Positions 44,234 through 52,755 of a DNA stretch of 64,000 nucleotides are shown here, piece after piece. The notes under the pieces were generated by a model. The model did not search any database, had not been told where the DNA came from, and saw only the letters and a list, made by a program, of their open reading frames with translations. The DNA lies in NCBI RefSeq assembly GCF_017874595.1, contig NZ_JAGILA010000001.1, positions 310,001 to 374,000 of the forward strand, in the 5' to 3' direction. The translations under genes were made by a program, and so were the position numbers. This DNA is from Sinorhizobium kostiense (GTDB taxonomy: Bacteria; Pseudomonadota; Alphaproteobacteria; Rhizobiales; Rhizobiaceae). Each line of letters begins with the position of its first letter. Positions within the stretch are counted from its first letter, which is position 1.

Positions 44234-45432
44234 TGCGAGAGCCGGACGGTACTTTTGGAGATGCGCACCTGTACCGTGCGGCCGGCCTGGCAGAAGTTGG
44301 CGAAATCGGTGTTGAGCGCCGAGCGTTGAAGCAGGATGCGTATGCGGGCGTTGCGCTCCTCCGTCTCGGGTTCGTTGGCGGCTAGCTGATCCTTCTCGAC
44401 GACGGCGGAACTGCCCTTGACCGCCTGCACCTCCCCCTTGAAGACCTCGCTTCGCCCGAAGAGCCGGACCTCCGCCTCGCGGCCGGGATAGATTTCATCG
44501 TAATCGACTTCCGGGACGAGGATATCGACGAACAATTCACGGCAGTCGAGAATGCGCATCATCTCGTTGTTCAGGATGACGTTCGAACCGCTGACGACGT
44601 TCCTGCTCCAGACCACCCCCTCGAATGGGGACGTGACGGTCGCCGTTTCCACGCTGCGGACACGCTTGTCCTCCTCGGCGATCTGCACTTCGATCTGGCT
44701 CGCCCGCGTTCTGTTTTCGGCGATCCGTGTGTTGAGATCGTTGATGCGAATGATCACCTCATCCTGGCGCTGCCTGGAATAGGGCACGTCGTTCTGCCCG
44801 TCGCCGAGGGCGAATACGCCTCGGCGCACGGCATCGAGGCGCTGCTTGAGCAATGCGACGGTCAGACTGTTGATCTCTACCTCGCCCCCCGCGGCCGCAC
44901 CGGCTGCTTCGGCCGATTCCACCATCTTCCGGGTGAAAATACCCTTCGACTCCAGCTCCTGGCGGCGGTCGTAATCAAGTCTTGCGACGACATCCTGTGC
45001 GCGCGCCACCTCGACGCGCTTCTCGACGATCTCGAGCTCCCGCTCGAGGCTGGCGATCGTCGTTCGCTGGTAGAGTTCGAGCCGTTCGGCAAGCTGATTT
45101 CGCAGGCGCACGAGCGAATCGCGCTCCCGTGCCAGCGCTGCGATGCGTCTCAAGGCGGTTCCATGCTCGGCGCGCAAGGAGGCGAGGTTTGCCCGGCTGA
45201 CGCGGTCATTGCGGATCGCCGCCACCCGCTCGCCTTCCCGCACCGGCGTGCCAATTCGCGCGGGGGGGCCGGCAATCTCACCGTCGATCGGCGCATTGAT
45301 CACCGCCAGGCGGGCATTGACGGTTCCGTCCAGACTGGTGAAGCCGGTCAAGCTCGGCAACATTACGACGACCACAAGAAGCAGGAGCAGAATGCCGACC
45401 GAGACGCGAGTGATACGATGGTTCAGGATCAT
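44200..45432 (-). CDS. bgsB: Membrane-fusion (HlyD-type) partner of the glucan synthase
   Basis: A 410-residue HlyD-family protein: one N-terminal membrane helix (VSVGILLLLLVVVVMLPSL), a barrel-sandwich domain split by a long coiled-coil hairpin (about residues 75-240, many RLRNQLAERLEL-type heptads) and a beta-barrel with TVTSPFEGVVWSRNVVSG. It probably spans the periplasm and guides the glucan made by BgsA. In S. meliloti bgsB precedes bgsA and both are required for the mixed-linkage glucan; the order and the 34-base overlap are the same here. The ATG has only a weak ribosome site. Confidence 0.82.
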   Translation of the reverse strand: MILNHRITRVSVGILLLLLVVVVMLPSLTGFTSLDGTVNARLAVINAPIDGEIAGPPARIGTPVREGERVAAIRNDRVSRANLASLRAEHGTALRRIAALARERDSLVRLRNQLAERLELYQRTTIASLERELEIVEKRVEVARAQDVVARLDYDRRQELESKGIFTRKMVESAEAAGAAAGGEVEINSLTVALLKQRLDAVRRGVFALGDGQNDVPYSRQRQDEVIIRINDLNTRIAENRTRASQIEVQIAEEDKRVRSVETATVTSPFEGVVWSRNVVSGSNVILNNEMMRILDCRELFVDILVPEVDYDEIYPGREAEVRLFGRSEVFKGEVQAVKGSSAVVEKDQLAANEPETEERNARIRILLQRSALNTDFANFCQAGRTVQVRISKSTVRLSQWIESLWFSIF

Positions 45433-45928
45433 CTGGTGGCGTCCGTACGCATGACTTAAAGCAACATCAACGCAGATCCGGACAGTGGATTCCCACCATC
45501 CGCCCGACTGGCTCGCCCGCTTCCGCTCAAAGACTGGGTCCCGAACGGTTTTTCGGTGCTCCGCCAGGGGGACGTGGCTCTGGACTCGCCTCCTCGACTT
45601 GGCCCGCGCATCTTATGAGAATTCACCCATATTCGACCTCGAACAACCCTCAAAACTGACGGTTTTGCCGTGGAATAGAACGCTCGGGGCTGCGCCTCCC
45701 CGCAACTCTGAGTGCTCGCGGGAAATCCCCATCTTGGGGCACTATTTCAGAAATCGTTACCTCCACCGCTCGAACAGGATTGACCACAACACCTTCCGCG
45801 ATAATTTTTCGGGTGGTAGGGAAGCTTGGGCGAACAACATTGAGTTGGGTCAAAGCTCATGAGGTCGCGCAATCTGATAGGGTACTGCTTTCGAGCGACA
45901 CGCGACGGAACGAGCATTGGAGGGAAGA
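45433..45928. promoter_or_regulatory. Divergent promoter region between bgsBA and the c-di-GMP operon
   Basis: About 500 bases without a gene, lower in GC than its surroundings. It holds the inverted repeats CAAAAC-TGACG-GTTTTG (45651-45667) and CCCCA-TCT-TGGGG (near 45726-45738), either of which could be an operator or leader structure. Both divergent operons must start here. I see no RpoE2, RpoN or FNR-type element. Confidence 0.45.
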
Positions 45929-47662
45929 ATGCCGGACGCTGATGCGAGCATGCCCGCTTCGTCTATCATCGACCGCGAATATCTTGCCGAGACCGACGAG
46001 CTCGTCTCATTCTACGACGAGAGCTTTCATCTCGTCGGCGGCTCGGCAAGACACAGGGAAGTGCATGCGGTCGACACCTTGATCGAAGCGACGCTGTGGC
46101 ACGTCTACCCGGAGTTGCTTGCAATCGGGCCAAAAGCGGCCGTCGAATCCGTCATCGCTAGCGGTTTGCCCCGGAGCATCGAAATAGCCGATGCGGCGCG
46201 AAACGGCCGCCGCACGCTCATCGTTTTTCGTACCGAGCACGGCGTCGGGGTTATCGAAGCGGAAGGCAGCGCCACCTTTCGGGAGCCCAAGCAGGGCGAA
46301 AGCGACCGGGCGCTGCTTTTGCACCAGGCCACCCATGACGTTTTGACCGGTCTGCCCAATCGGCGGGCCTTCAGCGATCAGTTGCGAAGCGCCCTGCCCG
46401 TGCCAAGCGGCGCAAGCCTCGCCCTCATGCAGATCGACCTCGACGACTTCAAGCCCATCAACGACACGCTGGGCCACGGCGCCGGCGACATGGTCCTCAA
46501 GATGGCCGCGGAGCGGATACGCAGCGTGCTGGAAGACCGCGAGTTCGCCTATCGGCTGGCAGGCGACGAATTCGCCGTGATCCAGTGGCGAGCGGATCAG
46601 CCCCGAGAGGCCGAGCGCGTCGCAGCCGCCCTGATCGACGCGTTCCAGGCGCCTTTCACCGTGGATGGCATCAACGTCTTCGTCGGAGCGAGCGTCGGAA
46701 TTGCCATTGCGCCGGCGGACGGAAACGAGGTCGAGCCCTTGATGAAGGCTGCCGACATCGCGCTGTACGCGGCGAAGAAGGACGGCCGCAATCGGGCAAG
46801 GACCTTCACGCGTTCCATGCTGATCGTGCTCGAACAGCGGGAGATGCTGCGTCGCAGCCTGCGCACAGCCCTCCAGGAGGGAGAGTTCTTCGTCGAATAC
46901 CAGCCGCTGGTCAGCCCCGCCTTCGAGGTCCTCGGCTTCGAAGCGCTGCTGCGCTGGCGCCACCCCTTGATCGGCAACATCCCGCCGAGCGTCTTCATCC
47001 CGATGGCGGAGAAGGACGGGCTCATGAGCGAAATCGGAAAATGGCTTCTGGAGCAGGCCTGCCGTGCCGCGATGAGCTGGCCGTCACATTTCACCGTCGC
47101 GGTTAACCTGTCTCCGGCGGAGTTCCTGCACGAGGGCCTCACCGACCGCGTCGCCCAGACGCTCGATCTCGTCGGATTGCGGCCCGATCGGCTTGAGCTG
47201 GAGATCACCGAATCGGTGCTGCTGGAGCGGACGATAAACAATCTCGACACGCTCAATACGTTGAACGTGCTTGGCGTGCAGATCTCGCTCGACGATTTCG
47301 GCACCTTTTATTCCTCACTCAGCTACCTGAAGAATTTCCCCTTCGATACGATCAAGATCGACCAATATTTCATCAAGGACCTGGAGCACGACGAAAAGGG
47401 GCAAACGATCGTACGGTCCATCATCGCGCTTGCCCACGGGCTCGGCATGCATGTGACCGCCGAAGGGGTGGAAACGGAGGGACAGGCGATCTGGCTGGAA
47501 AAGGAAGGGTGCGATCGGCTGCAGGGATACTTCCTGGGCTTCCCGATTCCGGCTGAGGCGATCGGAGAGTTCCTTCGCAAGTCGCCCACCGCACTCATCG
47601 GAGAATTCTCGGGCCGTCGATCGTGGCGCGATCCGCTGCTCTGGTCTCCGCCGCCAAGATAG
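45929..47662 (+). CDS. GGDEF/EAL c-di-GMP turnover protein
   Basis: A 577-residue cytoplasmic protein with an N-terminal PAS-like region (1-125), a GGDEF domain (about 130-290) and an EAL domain (about 310-560). The cyclase motif reads RLAGDEF (A for the first G), a variant seen in active enzymes. The EAL side keeps EALLRW, NLSP, EITES, DDFGT, KID, EGVET and LQGY, so phosphodiesterase activity is likely intact. GGAGGG precedes the ATG. It is first in an apparent six-gene operon and divergent from bgsBA, whose product needs c-di-GMP. It may set the local c-di-GMP level for glucan synthesis. Confidence 0.88.
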   Translation: MPDADASMPASSIIDREYLAETDELVSFYDESFHLVGGSARHREVHAVDTLIEATLWHVYPELLAIGPKAAVESVIASGLPRSIEIADAARNGRRTLIVFRTEHGVGVIEAEGSATFREPKQGESDRALLLHQATHDVLTGLPNRRAFSDQLRSALPVPSGASLALMQIDLDDFKPINDTLGHGAGDMVLKMAAERIRSVLEDREFAYRLAGDEFAVIQWRADQPREAERVAAALIDAFQAPFTVDGINVFVGASVGIAIAPADGNEVEPLMKAADIALYAAKKDGRNRARTFTRSMLIVLEQREMLRRSLRTALQEGEFFVEYQPLVSPAFEVLGFEALLRWRHPLIGNIPPSVFIPMAEKDGLMSEIGKWLLEQACRAAMSWPSHFTVAVNLSPAEFLHEGLTDRVAQTLDLVGLRPDRLELEITESVLLERTINNLDTLNTLNVLGVQISLDDFGTFYSSLSYLKNFPFDTIKIDQYFIKDLEHDEKGQTIVRSIIALAHGLGMHVTAEGVETEGQAIWLEKEGCDRLQGYFLGFPIPAEAIGEFLRKSPTALIGEFSGRRSWRDPLLWSPPPR

Positions 47663-47714
47663 TCCTGATTCCGGGAGTAAGTCGCCAACATCGCCTAGGG
47701 AGGAGCAAAAAGAT

Positions 47715-48224
47715 ATGCACGCAGCCGCAGCGGAGCCAGCTTTCGAACCCCTCATCCGGCTCGAAATGGAAATGGAAACCTTCCTGTCCGACTGGCAGCA
47801 TTGCGATTATCTGTCGTCCTTTTTGGCGCGGATGATCAGCCACAACCGGACGGACCCCGTTCGCCACGCGAATTTCTTCTCCTCAGCCTTGAACGAGCTT
47901 CTGGAAGTGTCCTTCCGCGGCGGTTCGTCTGGTGGCCGGATCGGCTGCACCGTCTATCGCCAAGGCGAACTGGAGCGGGTGAAACTCAGCTTTCCCTGCC
48001 CCCCCGGCCAACACGACTTCTATCGAGAGGCGGTGTCGAAAACCCGAAAAGGAGATGCCTACGCCCGCTATCTCGACGCCGTATCGACCGCTCTCGCACC
48101 GACCCGGGAGATCGTCCTCCTTGACCTCGCCATCAACTTCGAAGCCGAGATCAGCCTGGAGGAAGAGGCGTCCTCGTCGATTACACTTGTTGTGGACCTG
48201 CCGCTTGGAGGAATCGTAAGTTGA
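47715..48224 (+). CDS. Degenerate GHKL-like (SiaB/slr1658-type) protein
   Basis: A 169-residue cytoplasmic protein. Residues 40-80 (RHANFFSSALNELLEVSFRGG) align in pattern with the GHKL N-box NELIENAVKFRASG of the fourth following gene, but the ATP/Mg Asn is missing (NELLEV). No glycine-rich G-box is visible. It therefore looks like a non-catalytic relative of the SiaB-like kinase encoded downstream. GGAGG precedes the ATG. Its stop overlaps the start of the STAS-methyltransferase gene as TTGA, suggesting a stoichiometric pair with it. The family link is my reading of short motifs. Confidence 0.55.
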   Translation: MHAAAAEPAFEPLIRLEMEMETFLSDWQHCDYLSSFLARMISHNRTDPVRHANFFSSALNELLEVSFRGGSSGGRIGCTVYRQGELERVKLSFPCPPGQHDFYREAVSKTRKGDAYARYLDAVSTALAPTREIVLLDLAINFEAEISLEEEASSSITLVVDLPLGGIVS

Positions 48225-49402
48225 ACATCGCAACGACTCTTTCCACTCCGCACCAGGCGGTCTACGACCCCAACAGCCAGGAATTCTCCGTTGCCGGCGT
48301 GATCCGGCCGCGCTCGGTCGACGAGATCGCACCGAGCCTTTCCGCGCTTAGGCAGGCGATCGAGGTGGCGCGTGGCGTTCTCTACATCAATGTGAAGCGC
48401 CTCGTTCAGATGAACAACACCGCCTTTCATGCCTTCTCGCGCGTGATCCTCGACGCCTGCCGGTCGAGGTCCGACATTCGCTTCGTGGTCGTGACCTCAA
48501 GCGTCGTTGGCTGGACAGAACGCATGTTCAGGCATCTGAGCCGAATCGAGCCGCAGGTGACTGTGGAGGTCTATGATTCAAAGTTCTATCCTGGCCAGAG
48601 CTTCGTCGAGGACACCAGCTTCATTCCGATCCTGCGCACGCAGACCAAGATGACCTGGCGTCACGAGCGCGCGATCCTGCCGCGCCACGGCATGCGGCCC
48701 GGCATCCACATGGCGGACATATGCTGCGGCATCGGCGATTTCGCCGTGCTTGTCCGCAAGGAGTTCCAGCCGGCGCGTATCGTGGCGCTCGACCATTCGC
48801 GCGCGAGTCTCGCCTATGCCCGCAACGTCGCTGCTGATTTCGGCATTGTCGATATCGAATATAGCTATGGCGACGCGTCCGAGATGCTGCTGGAGGACGA
48901 CCAGTTTGATCTCGTCACCTGCCGCCATTCGCTGCAGATCTTCAACCAGCCGCATGTGCTGTTGAAGGAGCTTTACCGGATCTGCAAGCCGGGCGGCCGC
49001 GTCTACATCACCAATGAGAAGAACTCGCACTGCCTTGGCGAGCCGAGATCACAAAGCATCCAGTGGACATACAACGAAGTGGCAAAACTCTTCAGCCATT
49101 TCGAAATGGACGTGGAACTGGGACCAAAGAGCCGCCGCTTTCTCGCCGATGCCGGCTTCGAGGACATCCGCGTTGAATCCTTCATGGTGACTAACCTCGA
49201 CGGAGACCCGCAAGACTTCGCCGACATCATCACTGCCTGGGAGAATGTCTATGCCGGTGAGATGGCCGTGAAGCGCGGCGATCCTCCCGAATTCATCGAG
49301 CGTTTCCGCCAGGGGTTCCGGGACCATATCTTCGCCGCACTCCATCCCAAGGGCTATGCCGGCTGGCCGATCTGGGCGGCGTCGGGACGCAAACCGCTAT
49401 GA
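48221..49402 (+). CDS. STAS-like domain fused to SAM-dependent methyltransferase
   Basis: A 393-residue fusion. Residues 20-130 align in pattern with the STAS protein at the operon end: INVKRLVQMNNTAFHAFSR against [19 protein letters not shown]; the phosphorylatable Ser site SSG is replaced by NTA. Residues about 150-360 form a class I methyltransferase (ADICCGIGDFAVL, ALDHSRASL, DLVTCRHSLQIFNQP). It starts at TTG with GGAGG nine bases upstream, coupled to the previous gene (TTGA) and to the next (ATGA). The methyl acceptor is unknown. I infer that the methyltransferase is controlled by partner switching. Confidence 0.7.
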   Translation: MNIATTLSTPHQAVYDPNSQEFSVAGVIRPRSVDEIAPSLSALRQAIEVARGVLYINVKRLVQMNNTAFHAFSRVILDACRSRSDIRFVVVTSSVVGWTERMFRHLSRIEPQVTVEVYDSKFYPGQSFVEDTSFIPILRTQTKMTWRHERAILPRHGMRPGIHMADICCGIGDFAVLVRKEFQPARIVALDHSRASLAYARNVAADFGIVDIEYSYGDASEMLLEDDQFDLVTCRHSLQIFNQPHVLLKELYRICKPGGRVYITNEKNSHCLGEPRSQSIQWTYNEVAKLFSHFEMDVELGPKSRRFLADAGFEDIRVESFMVTNLDGDPQDFADIITAWENVYAGEMAVKRGDPPEFIERFRQGFRDHIFAALHPKGYAGWPIWAASGRKPL

Positions 49403-51759
49403 GCGTGTATGAACAAAAGACCTCGCCTTTCAGTCTGCGTTCATTCCGCGCCAAGTTCGTCCTCGTCGTGGGCGGCGCCGTGCTTTTCGACCTGCTCGTC
49501 ACCGGCGGCCTTGCACTGTGGAACGTGCAAAGGCTTTCACGCGACGCCGCCTTGGAAGTCGGCCGTGGTCTGGAGATAGCCAACCAGGACTATATCCGCT
49601 CCTATGCGGAATCGACGGCCGCCCGCGTCAACCTGCTCTTGAGCCAGGTCCACTCCGACGTGAACACCCTGGCAGGCGTTCTCCAGGAGCAGATCGACCG
49701 CCCCGTCAGAAAATCGGAAATCGGCGAAGCGATGGCGCGCGGCGCCCCCGGCACTGTGACGGTCGAATATAACGCGAAAGGAGGATGGGCGCAGAACCGA
49801 CCCGGTCCCCTGTCGGTCGTCAGCGTCTGGGGATATCTTCTCGATGCCAATCACGTTCCGCTTCCCGACGTCCAGGCGGAGATCGAGAACAGCGCCATTC
49901 TGGACCTCGTCGCGCCGAGCCTGCTCGCAAACGGCCAGTCGAAGCTGCAGATGTATTATATCGGTCCGAAAGAGCGGCCGATCTTCAGGACAGCCCCCTA
50001 CACCGATCAGGCACAGACATTCGACAAGCTCTACCCGGGCCACAACAAGGAGGATTTCTGGCCATTCTTCTTTCCCGGTCTTTACGAATCCTGGGAGCAA
50101 TGGGCGCGCGATCCGAAATCGCGCCCGGTCAACGTAGACGTGACCCAGACGGCACCCTATACGGACGCGATCACCGGCAAACTGATTGTCAGCTTCTTCC
50201 AGCCGCTCTGGTCGCGTGACCGTCAGCGCGTTGCCGGCGTCGCCGGTACGGATATTACGCTCGATCAGCTTGCCGAGATCGTCGAGAATGTCCGGGTCGC
50301 GGAAAATGGCTTCGGCTTCCTGGCCATGTCGGACGGCAACGTCGTGGCGATCAATCCGATCGGGGAAAAGATCATAGGTCTTCGCGCCTCGAGCGAAACG
50401 GGGAAACAGGGCGTTACCGGTCTCGACCGCTCACTGCGCAGGAGCACGCAAACCGCGATCGCGAAGTTGCCGCTCGAGCGAGACGGGCTGCTGCAGCATG
50501 TGCTTCTCGAAGAGAACGGCGAAAAGGTACCCTACCTCGTCGTCCTGAAACAATTGCAGCCGACGAACCTCTGGGTTTCCGGGCCGGTTCGCCGGGAGAC
50601 CATGCAGCTCGGCATCGTCGTCCCCGAACGGGAGATCTATGCCTCGCTCTTCGCAGCCCAGGCCGGCATTTCCGAGGCGACGAACCGAATCCTGATCTAC
50701 CAGATGCTGGCGCTGCTCGTCTCCCTGCTTTTCGTCACGTCGGCCGTCTTCGCGGTGTCCAAGCGGATCACGAGCGGCATCAGCGCGCTTGCCAACGCCG
50801 CGAAACGTATCGAGGCGAAGGATTATTCCGTGCGGGTCGCGATCCCGACACGCGACGAGGTCGGCGCAGCCGGCACCGCCTTCAACCGTATGGCGGAGCA
50901 GATCAGCTATCACACCGAAAATCTCGAACAGCTGGTCGAGGATCGAACGAAGGAGATCGAAGAGGCGAACCTCCAAATTTCCGCGCTTAACGAGCAACTG
51001 CGGAGCGAAAATTTGCGGCTCGGCGCTGAATTGGCGGTCGCACGGCGGATTCAGATGATGGTGCTGCCGAGAGCCGGCGAACTCGCGGAAATCCCGGATC
51101 TGGAAATTGCCGCCTACATGCGGCCGGCCGACGAGGTCGGCGGCGATTACTACGATGTGCTGAAGGACGGCCAGCGGCTGAAGATCGGCATTGGCGACGT
51201 AACGGGACACGGCCTCGAAAGCGGCGTACTGATGCTCATGGTTCAATCCGTCGCCCGGGCATTGCAGGAGGCAGGCGAGATGGACCCTTCGCAATTTCTC
51301 AACCGGGTAAACCGTGCTATTTACAAGAACATCATACGGACCAGCACCAACAAGCACCTTTCCCTCGCCTTTCTCGACTACGATGGAAGGCGCCTCACTC
51401 TCTCGGGCCAGCACGAGGAACTGATTGTGGTGCGCGATGCCACGAAGGTGGAGCGCATCGACACGCTCGACCTCGGCCTGCCGATCGGACTGGAGCCGGA
51501 TATCTCACCCTTTGTGGCCACTCGCGAGATCGCTTTCGACCACGGCGACCTGATCGTCCTGCACACCGACGGCGTCACCGAAGCGGAGAACCGTGAGGGC
51601 GAGCTCTTCGGTATCGACAGGCTCTGCGAAAGTGCGCGCCGGCGATACGGCCGGACCGCCGAGGAGGTCAAAGAGGGCATTCTCAAAGACCTGATGGCGC
51701 ATATCGGCACTGAGAAGATTCATGACGACATAACGCTGGTAGTGATGAGGCATAGGTAA
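49399..51759 (+). CDS. Membrane sensor with HAMP and PP2C (SpoIIE/RsbU-type) phosphatase, SiaA-like
   Basis: A 786-residue sensor phosphatase. Helix 1 (residues about 20-42) and helix 2 (about 430-452) flank a large periplasmic dCache-like sensor; then follow HAMP (about 453-505), a coiled coil (510-550) and a PP2C domain (about 560-786) with metal ligands in EVGGDYYDV, GDVTGHG, HTDGVTEAE and HDDITLVVM. It should dephosphorylate a STAS anti-antagonist in response to an external signal, as RsbU and Pseudomonas SiaA do. It overlaps the preceding methyltransferase gene (ATGA) and is three bases before the kinase-like gene. Confidence 0.85.
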   Translation: MSVYEQKTSPFSLRSFRAKFVLVVGGAVLFDLLVTGGLALWNVQRLSRDAALEVGRGLEIANQDYIRSYAESTAARVNLLLSQVHSDVNTLAGVLQEQIDRPVRKSEIGEAMARGAPGTVTVEYNAKGGWAQNRPGPLSVVSVWGYLLDANHVPLPDVQAEIENSAILDLVAPSLLANGQSKLQMYYIGPKERPIFRTAPYTDQAQTFDKLYPGHNKEDFWPFFFPGLYESWEQWARDPKSRPVNVDVTQTAPYTDAITGKLIVSFFQPLWSRDRQRVAGVAGTDITLDQLAEIVENVRVAENGFGFLAMSDGNVVAINPIGEKIIGLRASSETGKQGVTGLDRSLRRSTQTAIAKLPLERDGLLQHVLLEENGEKVPYLVVLKQLQPTNLWVSGPVRRETMQLGIVVPEREIYASLFAAQAGISEATNRILIYQMLALLVSLLFVTSAVFAVSKRITSGISALANAAKRIEAKDYSVRVAIPTRDEVGAAGTAFNRMAEQISYHTENLEQLVEDRTKEIEEANLQISALNEQLRSENLRLGAELAVARRIQMMVLPRAGELAEIPDLEIAAYMRPADEVGGDYYDVLKDGQRLKIGIGDVTGHGLESGVLMLMVQSVARALQEAGEMDPSQFLNRVNRAIYKNIIRTSTNKHLSLAFLDYDGRRLTLSGQHEELIVVRDATKVERIDTLDLGLPIGLEPDISPFVATREIAFDHGDLIVLHTDGVTEAENREGELFGIDRLCESARRRYGRTAEEVKEGILKDLMAHIGTEKIHDDITLVVMRHR

Positions 51760-51762
51760 GGA

Positions 51763-52317
51763 ATGACAGCCCTGTACGGATTGGCAGATCTCGCGATCGG
51801 AACCGGCGACAACGTGACCACGCTTCGCCTGTTCGACGGCCCGCTCGACCTGAGCTGGAAACATTGTGCGATGACCTCGGACTTCGTCGCCGAATTCGTG
51901 GCCCTGCGCTATCGAGGCTCTCGTAGCCTCTACAAGGAAGTGCGGCATAATGTCGGCTACCTGACCAATGAGCTTATAGAGAATGCCGTGAAGTTCCGGG
52001 CATCGGGTGAGATCATGATCGAAGCATCGGTCACCGACACCGCCTTCCGGACGAAGGTCTCCAACTATGTGGACAAGCAAACCGCCGAACGGTTCCAGCG
52101 GCTGCTTTCGGAGATCACGGCCGGAGAGCCTGGCGACCTTCTGATCGAACGGATCGAAGCCAATGCCGCTGGCGATGCGAGCGGCTCCGGGCTTGGACTT
52201 CTGACCCTCATGAGCGATTATGGCGCTCATTTCGCATGGGTTTTCGGTTCCAACGGTGAGGACTCCATCCCACTCGAGACCTATGCGTCTATTGCAGTCC
52301 CCGATCCCTCAAACTGA
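51763..52317 (+). CDS. GHKL kinase-like switch protein (SiaB-like)
   Basis: A 184-residue protein with a GHKL fold: N-box YLTNELIENAVKFRASGEI (near residues 68-86) and a G-box-like GSGLGLLTLMSDYGA (about 145-159). This matches the SiaB/slr1658 group of anti-sigma-type serine kinases. It would phosphorylate the STAS protein encoded 12 bases downstream, opposing the PP2C protein encoded three bases upstream. AGGTAAGGA precedes the ATG. No transmembrane segment is present. Confidence 0.75.
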   Translation: MTALYGLADLAIGTGDNVTTLRLFDGPLDLSWKHCAMTSDFVAEFVALRYRGSRSLYKEVRHNVGYLTNELIENAVKFRASGEIMIEASVTDTAFRTKVSNYVDKQTAERFQRLLSEITAGEPGDLLIERIEANAAGDASGSGLGLLTLMSDYGAHFAWVFGSNGEDSIPLETYASIAVPDPSN

Positions 52318-52329
52318 TGGGCAGCGCCG

Positions 52330-52668
52330 ATGGAAATTAGAGAAGACGAGTATCGGGTCTGGTCGGAGGGCAAAAATGTCTATTTCGACGGGACAATGCG
52401 CCTGCCGAGCACCGAGGCCTACGCCCCGATATTCTCCCTGGTGATGGGCATTCTCGAGGCGGAGCCGGAGCGCATGGCCGTCGACGTCACGGGGCTGCAG
52501 TTCCTGAACTCCTCCGGAATCAACCTGCTCGCGAAGCTCACCATCGAGGCGCGCAAGAGGCCGAACGTCCAGTTCACGGTGCGCGGAAGCTCGGAATATC
52601 CCTGGCAAACGAAGTCGCTGCCGAACTTGAAGAAGTTGCATCCGGCGGTCGATCTCAGACTGAGCTGA
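52330..52668 (+). CDS. STAS-domain antagonist protein (slr1659/SiaC-like)
   Basis: A 112-residue STAS-fold protein. The phosphorylation site is in [15 protein letters not shown] (Ser near residue 60), preceded by the buried strand RMAVDVTG. As the target of the kinase-like and phosphatase proteins just upstream, its phosphorylation state would decide which partner it binds, in Pseudomonas SiaC a diguanylate cyclase. Here the likely partners are the GGDEF/EAL protein or the STAS-methyltransferase. It is the last gene of the apparent operon; an AraC gene converges on it. Confidence 0.75.
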   Translation: MEIREDEYRVWSEGKNVYFDGTMRLPSTEAYAPIFSLVMGILEAEPERMAVDVTGLQFLNSSGINLLAKLTIEARKRPNVQFTVRGSSEYPWQTKSLPNLKKLHPAVDLRLS

Positions 52669-52755
52669 AGCCTACTTGCAGTCCGGTGGAATCACCTGGG
52701 GTCGCAGAAATGCCGCAAGGCATCCGCTCCAAGCCCCACCGGCTCAAACGCCCGC

